Shown piece after piece: positions 25,862 to 35,134 of a DNA stretch of 64,000 nucleotides. The position numbers and the translations under genes are program-made. The number at the start of each line of letters is the position of its first letter. Position 1 is the stretch's first letter. Under the pieces are notes generated by a model, which was not told the DNA's origin, searched no databases, and saw only the letters and a list, made by a program, of their open reading frames with translations. The DNA is from CAZQVN01 sp964596775 (GTDB lineage: Bacteria > Eisenbacteria > RBG-16-71-46 > JABDJR01 > JAWXBZ01). The stretch covers positions 17,049 through 81,048 of the forward strand of contig CAZQVN010000015.1 of the NCBI GenBank assembly GCA_964596775.1. The letters are read 5' to 3'.

Positions 25862-27214
25862 TCACTGCCCGTAGCGTCGCCAGCCGACCCAGATCCCGGC
25901 GCCGATCACGAACAGCGGAAGAAGGACGACGCCCACCGTGAAGATGGCGCGGGCCTGGCGGGCCGTCAGATCGACACGGCGGTCGGTCGGCTCGGCGGAA
26001 CGGACCGCGATCTCGTCGGGGCGCTCCGCAAGCCAGGCGAACGCGTTCAGGACGAGGTCCCCCGAACCGGGCAGGCGCCAGAACTTGTTCCGGGCGAAGT
26101 CCGAATCGCCGAAGACGACGAGCCGGGATCCGACGGACGGATCCATGAGGACGGCGGCGGCCATCGGAACCGGACCGAGCCGGTCCACGCCGGGATCGAG
26201 GCGCTCGTTGCCGTCCATCGGTCCCGTTTCCGCCCACGAGCCGTTGCCGGACTTGAACAGGACCCACCCCCGCGCCCCGTTCGGAAGTTCCGGCATCAGC
26301 CCCACCGAACGGCTGAGCGGAAAGAACACCGCGAAGCGGAAACCGGCGGTGATCGGCGTGTTCTCGAAGCGGGTCACGATCGGCGAGTACTTGTCGAGAC
26401 CGACGACCCGTCCACCCGCGTCCCTGTCGATGATCACGTCGTTGCCGACCTCCACGCCCCAGCGGGCGAGGAATTCGTTGAGGCCGGCGCGGGGGGCGGC
26501 GTCGAGAAACACGAGTAGCCGTCCTCCGCGCCGCATCCACCCGTCGATCTCCTCGAGTTCGCCGGGGAGCGGAACCTGCTCCGGGGAGGCGATCACGAGG
26601 ATCTCCAGGCTGTCCGGAATGCCGTCCGACAGGCTGCCGACCCTGGTCAGCTCATAGGAGGTTTCGGACAGCCCGGCAGTGGCGGCAAACAGGCCGTCCC
26701 GCCCGCGGTCGCCCGGATCGAGCTCGCCGTGACCGGAAAGGAAGCCCACCTGGATGCGGCGGTTGCGGATCAGCCGCAGCAGCGCGTTCGTGATCCCCTC
26801 CTCGTTGTTCGAGCGCGCCTTCTCGGTGCGCCCGCCGGACGCGAGATAGAGCCCGGGTTCGTGCACCCCGAAACGGGCGGCCATCCCCGGGTTCTGGTCC
26901 GGATCGACGAACTCGACGACGACCCGGTCGGACTCCGACCGGTAGACGGCGAGCAGCCGCTGCAGCGAAACCTGCCCCGGGTCGTCGGAAGGAAAGAACC
27001 CGAGGAAACGCACTTCGGTGGACAGGGACCGGAGGAGCTGCTGCGACTGCGGCGACAGGCTGTAGCGCCCGTCCGAGGTCAGGTCGAACCGGGCGTGACG
27101 GCGGTTGCCGACGTAGTTCACCATCACCAGGATGCCGAGGGTCAACAGCGACGTCAGCAGGAAGCTGCCGCCGCGCCGCACGCTCCTGAGCCCGGGGATC
27201 AACGGGCGCCCCAT
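25862..27214 (-). CDS. Gld-type ABC exporter auxiliary component (GldG-like)
   Basis: A 450-residue protein with an N-terminal membrane helix (about 18-36), a large periplasmic domain and a C-terminal helix (about 423-446). The DLTSDGRYSLSPQSQQLLRSL segment opens the ABC-type uncharacterised transport domain. VEFVDPDQNPGMAARFG and VGFLSGHGELDPGDRGRDG are family motifs, and the second half resembles a class-I glutamine-amidotransferase-like fold (LLVFLDAAPRAGLNEFL). GldA, GldF and GldG form an exporter needed for gliding in some Bacteroidota; homologues elsewhere have unknown cargo. ATG 27214 overlaps the permease stop as TGATG; longer upstream sequence is shadow. Confidence 0.85.
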   Translation of the reverse strand: MGRPLIPGLRSVRRGGSFLLTSLLTLGILVMVNYVGNRRHARFDLTSDGRYSLSPQSQQLLRSLSTEVRFLGFFPSDDPGQVSLQRLLAVYRSESDRVVVEFVDPDQNPGMAARFGVHEPGLYLASGGRTEKARSNNEEGITNALLRLIRNRRIQVGFLSGHGELDPGDRGRDGLFAATAGLSETSYELTRVGSLSDGIPDSLEILVIASPEQVPLPGELEEIDGWMRRGGRLLVFLDAAPRAGLNEFLARWGVEVGNDVIIDRDAGGRVVGLDKYSPIVTRFENTPITAGFRFAVFFPLSRSVGLMPELPNGARGWVLFKSGNGSWAETGPMDGNERLDPGVDRLGPVPMAAAVLMDPSVGSRLVVFGDSDFARNKFWRLPGSGDLVLNAFAWLAERPDEIAVRSAEPTDRRVDLTARQARAIFTVGVVLLPLFVIGAGIWVGWRRYGQ

Positions 27215-27984
27215 CAGTCGCCGCTCCAGCGCTGGGCAGCCACGCTCTGCAGCGACACGTACAGGCCGAAAAAGATCACCGAGGCGAAGAAGACCAGGTC
27301 GATCGTGTCCACCACTCCCTGCGTCATCGCCTGGAAGTGATCGACCACCGACACGTAGAGGAACACCTCCGACCAGAGTCCGGAGGTCAGCGTGGAGCCC
27401 CAGTGGAGAAGCCACAGGAGGAGGAACGCCACGAACGACAGCGCCGCCGCCACGATCTGGTTCTCCGTCAGCGACGACATCATCAGGCCGATGGCGATGA
27501 ACGACGCCCCGTAGAGGAACACCCCGGCGTATCCGCAGAGGATCGGGCCGATGTCGGGGTTTCCGTAGCGGATGAGCACGGCCGTCGTCCAGAACGATCC
27601 GGCCAGCATCATCGTGAACAGGGCCAGCGCCGCAAGATACTTGCCGAGCACGACGGCGAGGTCCGAGATCGGATAGGTCAGCAGGAGTTCCATCGTTCCC
27701 TGGCGCCGGTCCTCGGCAAGCAGCCGCATCGTGATCAGCGGGAACAGGAACAGGCCGACGAAGGCGAGGTTGAAGAAGTACGGGGTCATGAGCTGTTCGT
27801 TCACGTCGATCGTGGCGCCGCTGAACGCGCCCCCGGACCGCCGCACGTGCTCGACGAACTGGACGAGTTCGCCGTAGAACACGAAACCGACGACGAGCAG
27901 GAACGAGGACAGGACGATGTACCCGATCGGAGAAATGAAGTAGAGCGTCAGCTCCCTGCGGAAGACCGCCAGCATGCCTCTCAT
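27214..27984 (-). CDS. ABC-2 type permease (GldF-like)
   Basis: A 256-residue membrane protein with six predicted helices. It opens VFRRELTLYFISPIGYIVLS, which is characteristic of the GldF/NosY-like ABC-2 permeases, and includes RLLAEDRRQGTMELLLTYPI, the conserved cytoplasmic loop of this family. It should form the channel for the ATPase encoded just upstream, to which it is joined by an ATGA overlap (27984-27981). The GldG-like gene follows with a TGATG overlap. Confidence 0.9.
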   Translation of the reverse strand: MRGMLAVFRRELTLYFISPIGYIVLSSFLLVVGFVFYGELVQFVEHVRRSGGAFSGATIDVNEQLMTPYFFNLAFVGLFLFPLITMRLLAEDRRQGTMELLLTYPISDLAVVLGKYLAALALFTMMLAGSFWTTAVLIRYGNPDIGPILCGYAGVFLYGASFIAIGLMMSSLTENQIVAAALSFVAFLLLWLLHWGSTLTSGLWSEVFLYVSVVDHFQAMTQGVVDTIDLVFFASVIFFGLYVSLQSVAAQRWSGD

Positions 27985-29030
27985 GACGACGCCCCTCCGC
28001 CGGTCGGAGGTGAAGCCGGATCTCCGGGGTCGCCCGTGGAAGCGCGGGCGTCTTCCGGGCCGCCCGCTGACGCCGGCCGGTCCCCCGCGGTTTCGCCGCG
28101 ATCGCCCCTGACCAGCGACAGGAAGATCTGTTCGAGGCCGACGGACTCCACGCTCATCTCGAGAAGGTCGAAGCCGCCGTCGACGAGCCGCCGCGAGAGG
28201 ATCCCGCTCACGTCCTCGCCGCGCAGCGCCTCGACGCGCACCCGCTCGAGCCCGTCCGGGGCGGTGAAAATCGAGGCCGCGCGGACCCCGGGCACGCCGG
28301 CGAGGACTTCGGCCGCCCGCCCCGTGTCCGCCGAAACGCGGATCCGGAACGCCTGCCCGGCATCGAGCCGTTCCGTCAGCTCATCCGGAGTGCCGGCCGC
28401 GGCGATCCGCCCCTTGTTGATGATCACCACGCGGCTCGCCAGCTGGCTCACCTCGGGAAGAATGTGGGTGCTGAGAAGCACCGTCCGCGTTCCGGCGAGC
28501 CCCCGGATCAACTGGCGCACCTCCACCACCTGTCCCGGGTCGAGCCCCACGGTCGGCTCGTCGAGGACGAGCACCGGAGGATCGTTGACGAGGGCCTGGG
28601 CGAGCCCCACCCGCTGGCGGTACCCGCGGGACAGGCGACCGACGATCCGCTTCCGGACGTCGCCGAGGCCGCACTGTTCCATGACCGTGGCGATGGCCCG
28701 CGTCTTGCCGGAGCGGGGCAATCCCTTGACGTCGGCGACGAACGAAAGGTAGTCGGCGACGGAGCGCTCGCGGTAGATGGGGACGCTTTCGGGGAGATAG
28801 CCGATGCGGCGGCGCACGGCGAGGGATTCGTCGGCCACATCGAGGCCGTCCACGGTGACGCGCCCTTCGCTGGCCGGCATGTACCCGGTGAGAATCCGCA
28901 TCGTGGTGGTCTTGCCGGCGCCGTTCGGGCCGAGGAAGCCCAGGATCTCGCCGCGGGCCACGGAGAACGTGAGCCGGTCGACGGCGGTGACGGAACCGAA
29001 ACGCTTTGTCAGGGACTCGACGTGTATCAT
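27981..29030 (-). CDS. ABC transporter ATP-binding protein (GldA-like) with disordered tail
   Basis: A 349-residue ATPase. Walker A is GPNGAGKT (34-41), the signature LSRGYRQ (133-139) and Walker B VLVLDEP (153-159), followed by STHILPEV with the switch histidine. The first 305 residues fit GldA/CcmA-type ATPases including their C-terminal regulatory domain. The last 40 residues are a Gly/Asp/Ala/Pro/Ser tail (GDRPASAGGPEDARAS...) not usual in the family. The gene is joined to hyuB upstream by ATGA (29030-29027) and to the permease downstream by ATGA, so the exporter is translated from the same message as the hydantoinase genes. Confidence 0.9.
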   Translation of the reverse strand: MIHVESLTKRFGSVTAVDRLTFSVARGEILGFLGPNGAGKTTTMRILTGYMPASEGRVTVDGLDVADESLAVRRRIGYLPESVPIYRERSVADYLSFVADVKGLPRSGKTRAIATVMEQCGLGDVRKRIVGRLSRGYRQRVGLAQALVNDPPVLVLDEPTVGLDPGQVVEVRQLIRGLAGTRTVLLSTHILPEVSQLASRVVIINKGRIAAAGTPDELTERLDAGQAFRIRVSADTGRAAEVLAGVPGVRAASIFTAPDGLERVRVEALRGEDVSGILSRRLVDGGFDLLEMSVESVGLEQIFLSLVRGDRGETAGDRPASAGGPEDARASTGDPGDPASPPTGGGASS

Positions 29031-30604
29031 TCTTCTTTCCCGAAACCCCCACCCCCAGGCGTTTCGATGACCAGTCTCTCCCCGGCCGCGGCAGTATAGG
29101 TAACCTTCCCCGGGAGTTCAATGGACCGGCCCGCCGGATCGACGCGCGTGTTCCGTCCCGGGGCTCCGTCGGCGCCGCCGTCGAGCCCCCACGGCGCGGA
29201 TGTCCGCCGGTCGGTATTCAGGGACACGGTGATCGGCGACAGGAAGCGGAACTCGCGGATCACGCCGTCGCCGCCGCGATGCCGCCCCCGGCCCCCCGAA
29301 TCGCGGCGCACCGCGTAGCGCTCGAGGACCACCGGGATCTCGGACTCGACGATCTCCACCGGCGTGTTCTTCGTGTTCGTCATGTGCGTCTGGACGGCGT
29401 CGAGTCCGCGCCGGCCCGGACCCGCCCCCATGCCGCCGGCGATCGTCTCGTAGTAGGCGAACGGCGTGCCGTCGGCGCGGACACCGCCGAGCATCACGTT
29501 GTTCATCGAACCGCACGACGCGGCGGGAATGCGTTCCGGAAACGCCTGGGCGAGAGCGCGCAGCAGCACGTCGACGATCCGCTGCGACGTTTCCACGTTG
29601 CCGGCGGCCACCGCCGCGGGGCGCTCCGCGTTGATCACGCAGCGGGGCGGAAGAACCAGGCGGACCGGCGCCAGTCCCCCGGCGTTGACCGGCAGTTCCG
29701 ATCCGGCCAGGGCGGAAAGGACGTAGAGCACCGCCGAGCGGACGACCGACTCCACCGTGTTCACGTTGCCGGTCGTCTGCGGCGACGATCCGCTGAAATC
29801 GACGACCAGGTCGGCGTGTTCGCGGCGGAGTTCCACGCGGAGCGGTACCCGGCCCGATCCGGCGCCGTCGTCGTCGAGATGGTCCTCCGCCGCGAACCGC
29901 CCCTCCGGGAGCGCGCGGACGAGCGCCCGCATCCGCTCCTCGCTCCAGGCCAGGAGGTCGCCCGCCGAGCGCTGGAGCGCCGCGGCGCCGACCCGGTCCA
30001 CCAGCGCGCCCAGGCGGGCCAGGCCCACGCGGGCCGCCCCGATCTGGGCCTCGATGTCGAAGCGGCGTTCCACCGGCGTCCGGCTGTTCGATTCCACGAT
30101 CGCCAGGATGTCGGGATCGGCGACGCCGCCGCGGACGATCCGGACGGGCGGCAGGATCAACCCTTCCTGGTAAATGTCGGTGGCCGGTCCCATCGAACCC
30201 GGCGTCATCCCGCCGACATCGGAGTGATGCGCGCGCGCGGCGACGAACCAGGACGGCGCCGTCTCCCCCGGGGCGGCAAAGGGCGCCACAAGCGTCAGGT
30301 CGGGAAGATGCGCGCCGCCGCGGTACGGATCGTTGAGCAGGATCATGTCGCCGGGCGCCGGACCGAGCTTCAGGACTTCCTCGACCGACGTGGCCACCGA
30401 ACCGAGATGCACGGGGATGTGGCTGGCCTGGGCCACGAGGCGCCCCCTGCCGTCGAAGAGCGCGCAGGAGAGGTCGCGCCGTTCGCGGATGTTCGGCGAC
30501 ACCGCGGAGCGGACGAGCGCCTCCCCCATCTCCTCGGCCACCGACACGAGGAGATCATGGATCACGGTGATCGTCAGCGGATTGAACGGACGTCCGGCGC
30601 TCAT
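29027..30604 (-). CDS. hyuB: Hydantoinase B / 5-oxoprolinase subunit B
   Basis: A 525-residue protein of the HyuB family, the partner of HyuA in ATP-dependent opening of hydantoins, 5-oxoproline or related cyclic amides. It opens FNPLTITVIHDLLVSVAEEMGEAL and continues NIRERRDLSCALFDGRGRLVAQASHIP and NDPYRGGAHLPD; AARAHHSDVGGMTPGSM is the family's His/Asp-rich block and the end is GGGGFG. The start ATG 30604 overlaps the hyuA stop as ATGA; the much longer open frame upstream is a shadow of hyuA. The substrate cannot be told from sequence, and acetone-carboxylase-type enzymes are related. Confidence 0.9.
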   Translation of the reverse strand: MSAGRPFNPLTITVIHDLLVSVAEEMGEALVRSAVSPNIRERRDLSCALFDGRGRLVAQASHIPVHLGSVATSVEEVLKLGPAPGDMILLNDPYRGGAHLPDLTLVAPFAAPGETAPSWFVAARAHHSDVGGMTPGSMGPATDIYQEGLILPPVRIVRGGVADPDILAIVESNSRTPVERRFDIEAQIGAARVGLARLGALVDRVGAAALQRSAGDLLAWSEERMRALVRALPEGRFAAEDHLDDDGAGSGRVPLRVELRREHADLVVDFSGSSPQTTGNVNTVESVVRSAVLYVLSALAGSELPVNAGGLAPVRLVLPPRCVINAERPAAVAAGNVETSQRIVDVLLRALAQAFPERIPAASCGSMNNVMLGGVRADGTPFAYYETIAGGMGAGPGRRGLDAVQTHMTNTKNTPVEIVESEIPVVLERYAVRRDSGGRGRHRGGDGVIREFRFLSPITVSLNTDRRTSAPWGLDGGADGAPGRNTRVDPAGRSIELPGKVTYTAAAGERLVIETPGGGGFGKEE

Positions 30605-32721
30605 GACACGACCAGCACGCCGCCGTCGCGGCGCTCCACCCTGAATCCGGGCGGCACGACGGTCACGGATCCCTGCTCCACGACGAGCAGCGGTCCGGCC
30701 TGCGCTTCCGCCGGAAGCCGGTCGCGGCGGATCACCGGAGTCGGTTGCGGGCGGCCGCTGAAGATCACCGGGCGGGCCGGTCCCGGGTCCGCTTCCGGAG
30801 GGCCGGCGGACGGCAGCGGCGGCGGCGGCTCGACGGACGTGCGGCGGACCCTGAGCGTACCGACCAGCGGGGGCGTGTCGCGGCGCGCGTACCCGGTCAC
30901 CCGTTCGTGATGATCGTGAAAGCGGGCGATCCAGTCCGGCCCGGCCGGGATCAGCAGTTCGTGCGCCTGCCCCGGGTAGCGGACGCCAAGCGCGCAGTGG
31001 AAGCCGGACTCGCCGGGGAGCGCCGGCACGAAATGTCCGAGCCGCTCCCAGAACGCGAAGTACGGCGACGCCTCGTCGAACTCCGATGCGCGGATCTGGA
31101 CGCTCTGCCCCCAGTCGAGGCACGGCGGCGACGCGAGCGTTCCCCAGGCCGAAAACACGCCGGGCGCGGGCGGGATCAAGACCCGGCTCATGCCGAGGCG
31201 CCGCGACAGCTGCGCCGCGAACAGGCCGCCGGCGCCGCCGTAGGCAAGCAGCGCGGCCCGCTCCGGAGCGTGACCGCGCGCCGAGGAAGCCCGCCGGAGC
31301 GCGCGTTCCATGTGCGACAGCGCCACGTTGATCGCGGCGGAGGCCACGTCCTCGACCGTGACCTCGAGCCGCATGGCGAGGCGGCCGGCGGCCTCGCGGG
31401 CCCGTTCGAGGTCGGCGCGGAGTCCCGACGCGAGAGGAATCTCCGGCGGCAGCAGTCCGAGGATCAGGGCGCAGTCGGTGATCGTGAGCTCCGTCCCCGC
31501 CCCGTACGCCGCCGGCCCCGGGTCCGCGCCGGCGCTTTCCGGGCCGACGGTCAACGCGCCGGCCGCGTCGAGCCGGGCGATCGATCCGCCGCCGGCGCCG
31601 ACCGTCACCACGTCGAGCGAGGGGAACGCCACGGGGAGGTCGCCGATGCGGCCGGACGTGGTGAGCGGCATGGCATCCCCGGACGGATCCACCCAGGCGG
31701 TATCCGTGGACGTGCCCCCCATGTCCAGCGTCAGCAGGGGGCCGGTCGACAGGGAGTGCGCCAGCCTGTGCGCGGCGGTGACCCCCGCGGCCGGACCCGA
31801 CAGGAGCGTGCGGACGGGCCACTCCCCGGCGATCTCCGCCGGGGTCACGCCCCCGGAGGACAGGGAAAGGGCCAGCGGACGCTCCCCTCCAATCCGCGCG
31901 AGAAACCGACCGTAAACCGGACCCAGAAAGGCGTTTACGACGGTCGCCACCAGGCGCTCGTACTCGCGCCGTTCGGACAGGACGCGGCTGGAGATGCTGA
32001 CCGGCACGCCGGGGAGCGCCTTCCCGATGGCCGCGGCGATCCTCCGCTCGTGATCGTCATTCCGGCAGGCGTGGAGAAGAAGTACAGCCACCGATTCCGG
32101 CGCCGCCGCCGTGACCCGATTCACGATGTCGCGGAGCCTCGCCTCGTCGAGCCCCGACTCGACCGCTCCCTCCGCGGTGATCCGCTCCCCCGCTCCGATG
32201 CGGAGGTCGCGCGGGACGAGCGGCGGCGGGACCGACTGTTCCAGTTCGTAGAGCCGCGGGCGCTCCTGGCGGGCCAGGTCGAGCAGGTCCTCGAATCCCG
32301 CCGTGGTGACGAGAACCGTCCGCGCCCCCTTCCGCTCGAGAACGGCGTTCGTGCCGACGGTCGTCCCGAGGAAGATCGCGCCGGCGTCCGCGGCCTCGAG
32401 CGCCTCGCGGATCGGGCGGCCGGGATCGGCCGGCATCGACGGCCGCTTCTCGATCGTCACCCGGCCGTCTTCGAGACGGGCGAAATCGGTGAACGTTCCG
32501 CCGGTGTCCACGCCGAGCCGGGGCGCGCCCCCCTTCGCCTTGAGATCGGCGCGCCACCGCTCGTAGGTGTCCTCGCCCCACTCGACGGAGGGAAGGGGCG
32601 GAGGCGCGAGGCCCGAACCGGGCCCGTCACCGGCGCCCGATCCCGAACCGGCGGCATCGTGGCCGGCCCCGGCGCCGAAGGAAGGCCCGCCCTGCGAAAA
32701 TCCGTTCCCGAACTCCGTCAT
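30601..32721 (-). CDS. hyuA: Hydantoinase A / 5-oxoprolinase subunit A
   Basis: A 706-residue protein of the actin-fold ATPase HyuA family. Phosphate-1 is LGVDTGGTFTDF (69-80) and phosphate-2 is LTLDMGGTSTDTAW; VGTNAVLERKGARTVLVTTAGF precedes them structurally. The C-terminal domain ends with a short conserved beta region. Before the family begins, residues 1-65 form an unusual Gly/Ser/Ala-rich stretch and a short helix (EWGEDTYERWRADLKAKGG). ATG 32721 overlaps the aminotransferase stop as ATGA. With HyuB it should hydrolyse a cyclic amide with ATP. The low-complexity leader could be disordered, or translation could begin at a later codon, but no clear later start with an SD exists. Confidence 0.9.
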   Translation of the reverse strand: MTEFGNGFSQGGPSFGAGAGHDAAGSGSGAGDGPGSGLAPPPLPSVEWGEDTYERWRADLKAKGGAPRLGVDTGGTFTDFARLEDGRVTIEKRPSMPADPGRPIREALEAADAGAIFLGTTVGTNAVLERKGARTVLVTTAGFEDLLDLARQERPRLYELEQSVPPPLVPRDLRIGAGERITAEGAVESGLDEARLRDIVNRVTAAAPESVAVLLLHACRNDDHERRIAAAIGKALPGVPVSISSRVLSERREYERLVATVVNAFLGPVYGRFLARIGGERPLALSLSSGGVTPAEIAGEWPVRTLLSGPAAGVTAAHRLAHSLSTGPLLTLDMGGTSTDTAWVDPSGDAMPLTTSGRIGDLPVAFPSLDVVTVGAGGGSIARLDAAGALTVGPESAGADPGPAAYGAGTELTITDCALILGLLPPEIPLASGLRADLERAREAAGRLAMRLEVTVEDVASAAINVALSHMERALRRASSARGHAPERAALLAYGGAGGLFAAQLSRRLGMSRVLIPPAPGVFSAWGTLASPPCLDWGQSVQIRASEFDEASPYFAFWERLGHFVPALPGESGFHCALGVRYPGQAHELLIPAGPDWIARFHDHHERVTGYARRDTPPLVGTLRVRRTSVEPPPPLPSAGPPEADPGPARPVIFSGRPQPTPVIRRDRLPAEAQAGPLLVVEQGSVTVVPPGFRVERRDGGVLVVS

Positions 32722-33884
32722 GCCCGGCGGAGCGCTCCGAGCCGGCGCCCCGCTTCCTCGAGCGTGGCCAGCGTCTTCGGAAAGCAGAAGCGGATGATCG
32801 TCCGCCCGTCCGCCGGGTTCCGGAAGAACGACGAGCCGGGCACCGGCGCCACGCCGATCTCCCGGATCAGGTGGTGCGCGAAGGCCGTGTCGTCCCCGGC
32901 GAAGCCGAACGCGGAAAAGTCGGCCATGATGTAGTACGCCCCCTTCGGCCGGTTCGCGGTGAACCCCGCGGCGACCAGCGCGTCGTAGAGGACGTCGCGG
33001 CGGCGCGCGTAGTCCCGCGCCAGCCCCTCGTAGTAGGAGTCGGGAAACTCGAGCGCCGTCTTCGCGGCCGCCTGGAGCGGCGCCGGCGATCCCACCGTGA
33101 GGAAGTCGTGGACCTTGCGGATCGAGGCGGTGAGGTCCGGTGGAGCGATGATGTAACCGACGCGCCACCCGGTCACGCTGTAGGTCTTGGACAGCGCGTT
33201 GATCGTGACCGTCCGCTCGCGCATGCCGGGGAGCGTGGCCAGGACGACGTGTTCCGCGCCGTCGTAGAGGATGTGCTCGTAGATTTCGTCGGTGACGGCG
33301 ATCACGTCGTGCTCGATGCAGAGCCCGGCGATCAGGTCCAGTTCCTCGCGCGTGAAGACCTTCCCGGTCGGGTTGTTCGGCGTGTTGATGACGATCGCCC
33401 GGGTGCGCGGCGTGAACGCCGCCCTGAGCTCCGCCGGGTCGAACGTCCAGTCGGGGGGCGCGAGCCGGACGAAGCGCGGCATGGCCCCGGAGAGGATCGC
33501 GTCGGGGCCGTAGTTCTCGTAGAACGGCTCGAACACGACGACTTCGTCGCCCGCGGCGACGACGGCCAGCAGCGTGGCGATCATCGCCTCGGTGGCCCCG
33601 CAGGTGATGGTGATCTCGGCCTCCGGGTCGGTTTCGAAACCGCCGAACCGCGCGAACTTGGCGGCGATGGCGTCGCGCGCGCCTTTCGCTCCCCAGGTGA
33701 TCGCGTACTGGTTGACCCCGGCGCGGATCGCCGCCACGGCCGCGTCCTTGAGCGCCTCGGGCGCGTCGAAGTCGGGGAACCCCTGGGCGAGGTTCACGCC
33801 GCCGTGCAGCGTGACGAGGCGCGTCATCTCCCGGATGACGGACTCGGTGAACTGCGATGCCTTGATCGATCCTCTGGGCTTCAG
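32718..33884 (-). CDS. PLP-dependent aminotransferase, class I/II (probable CTG start)
   Basis: A 388-residue fold-type I aminotransferase if read from CTG 33884, or 369 residues from the first ATG at 33827. The extra 19 residues include SQFTESVIREMTR, the conserved N-terminal helix of this subfamily, so the ATG is too late. LAQGFPDFDAPEALKDAA, NTPNNPTGKVF and SKTYSVTGWRVGY (PLP-binding Lys) are typical. The closest known activities are methionine, glutamine-phenylpyruvate or kynurenine transamination; the exact substrate is open. It is coupled by CTGA to the M48 gene and by ATGA to hyuA. Confidence 0.9.
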   Translation of the reverse strand: MKPRGSIKASQFTESVIREMTRLVTLHGGVNLAQGFPDFDAPEALKDAAVAAIRAGVNQYAITWGAKGARDAIAAKFARFGGFETDPEAEITITCGATEAMIATLLAVVAAGDEVVVFEPFYENYGPDAILSGAMPRFVRLAPPDWTFDPAELRAAFTPRTRAIVINTPNNPTGKVFTREELDLIAGLCIEHDVIAVTDEIYEHILYDGAEHVVLATLPGMRERTVTINALSKTYSVTGWRVGYIIAPPDLTASIRKVHDFLTVGSPAPLQAAAKTALEFPDSYYEGLARDYARRRDVLYDALVAAGFTANRPKGAYYIMADFSAFGFAGDDTAFAHHLIREIGVAPVPGSSFFRNPADGRTIIRFCFPKTLATLEEAGRRLGALRRA

Positions 33885-35134
33885 GGTGCGCCGTCCTTTC
33901 GCAGGTACGCCTCGGCTGCCTCGATGCGGCGGAGCGTGTTCGGGTGAGTGTACAGCAGCGCCTCGATGAACGGGGGCGGCACGACATCGCTCAGGTTCTT
34001 CCGGCCGAGGGCCTTTTCCACGCTGATCTGCGTCGCGGCGTCGCCGGTGACCTCCATGGCCACGTGGTCCGCCTCGGCTTCCATGTAGCGCGACACGGCG
34101 TTCTCGACCGGCAGCGCGAGGAACGTGCCGGCCCAGAACAGGAGCAGGTAAAGCGGCGCGGCCGCCGGATCGAGCGGCCCCTCGAGGCCGAACGCTCCCG
34201 CCCGGAACAGCCGCCCGAGGAGCCCCGCGGCGAGCAGCAGCGCCACGCCGACGCCGAGCGTGCCCCAGATGAGCCCCCAGGTGATGTGCCCCTTCGACCA
34301 GTGTCCCGCCTCGTGGGCGAGGACGAGTTCCCCCTCCTCAGGGGTGAGCGTCTCGACGAGCGTGTCGTAGACGACGATCCTCCGCGTGGGGCCGAAGCCG
34401 GTGAAGTAGGCGTTGACCGCGGTGGTCCGGATCGAGGCGTTGGACACGAGGACTTCGCGGACGGGCACCCCGGCCCGCCGGGTCACGTCCATGAAGCGCG
34501 CCGCAAGTGTCGGGTCCCTGAGCGGCGTGAACGTGTTGAACAGCGGGTCCACGACCAGGGGCAGGATCAGGGCCATGATCACGCCGCCGATCCCGGCCAG
34601 GATCGTGGCCGGGAGCGGCCAGGCGGACGGAAAGCGGCGCATCAGGAAGAACAGTACGGTCAGGACCACGGCCGAAATGGCGAGCGACAGGCCGAGCCCC
34701 TTGAAATGATCCGCGAACCAGAACGCGGTGGACTGCGTGCTGAGTCCGAACCGGCGGGAGTTGTCGAGCGCGGCCAGGCCGAACGGAATGCCCACCAGGT
34801 CGAGGAGGACAAGCAGCGCGAGGACGGCCGTCACGGCGCCGGGAATCGTGCCGGAGAACGGCACGCCGCGGAGCCGTCGATGAAGGCCGAAACCGAGCAG
34901 TCCGGCGAGGAGAAGGCCGACCAGCCCCTTGCGCAGGAAGTAGCGGTTGTAGCCGGACGAACGGAACGCCCGCCCCTTCTCGATGAGTTCGGCGTCGAAG
35001 TGCCGCGCGGCGGCGGCGAGGCGCGGCCCGTCCGGGCGCCATGGCGTTCCGGTCCGGCCCCACGGAACCGCGCCGAGGGCCACGAGGGCGACGGCCAGGA
35101 GCGTCACCGCCGCGAGAAAGCCGCGTCCGCTCAA
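33881..35134 (-). CDS. M48 family metalloprotease (Ste24/CAAX protease-like)
   Basis: A 417-residue membrane zinc protease. HEAGH (274-278) is the HExxH motif within ELVLAHEAGHWSKGHITWG; the third ligand is probably in YMEAEADHVAM. NAYFTGFGPTRRIVVYDTLV is a Ste24/HtpX block. About seven hydrophobic segments surround the catalytic domain. Homologues degrade misfolded membrane proteins or trim prenylated peptides; in bacteria a quality-control role is more likely. It starts at TTG 35134, overlapping the chromate-transporter stop as TTGA, and ends overlapping the aminotransferase CTG start. Confidence 0.9.
   Translation of the reverse strand: MSGRGFLAAVTLLAVALVALGAVPWGRTGTPWRPDGPRLAAAARHFDAELIEKGRAFRSSGYNRYFLRKGLVGLLLAGLLGFGLHRRLRGVPFSGTIPGAVTAVLALLVLLDLVGIPFGLAALDNSRRFGLSTQSTAFWFADHFKGLGLSLAISAVVLTVLFFLMRRFPSAWPLPATILAGIGGVIMALILPLVVDPLFNTFTPLRDPTLAARFMDVTRRAGVPVREVLVSNASIRTTAVNAYFTGFGPTRRIVVYDTLVETLTPEEGELVLAHEAGHWSKGHITWGLIWGTLGVGVALLLAAGLLGRLFRAGAFGLEGPLDPAAAPLYLLLFWAGTFLALPVENAVSRYMEAEADHVAMEVTGDAATQISVEKALGRKNLSDVVPPPFIEALLYTHPNTLRRIEAAEAYLRKDGAP
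33882..33899 (-). promoter_or_regulatory. Shine-Dalgarno site and CTG start of the aminotransferase
   Basis: On the minus strand AAAGGA (33899-33894), 9 nt, then CTG (33884-33882) overlapping the M48 TGA stop (33883-33881) as CTGA. No ATG, GTG or TTG lies in frame between this point and ATG 33827. The SD and the 4-nt overlap, which copies neighbouring junctions, decide the start. Confidence 0.6.
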
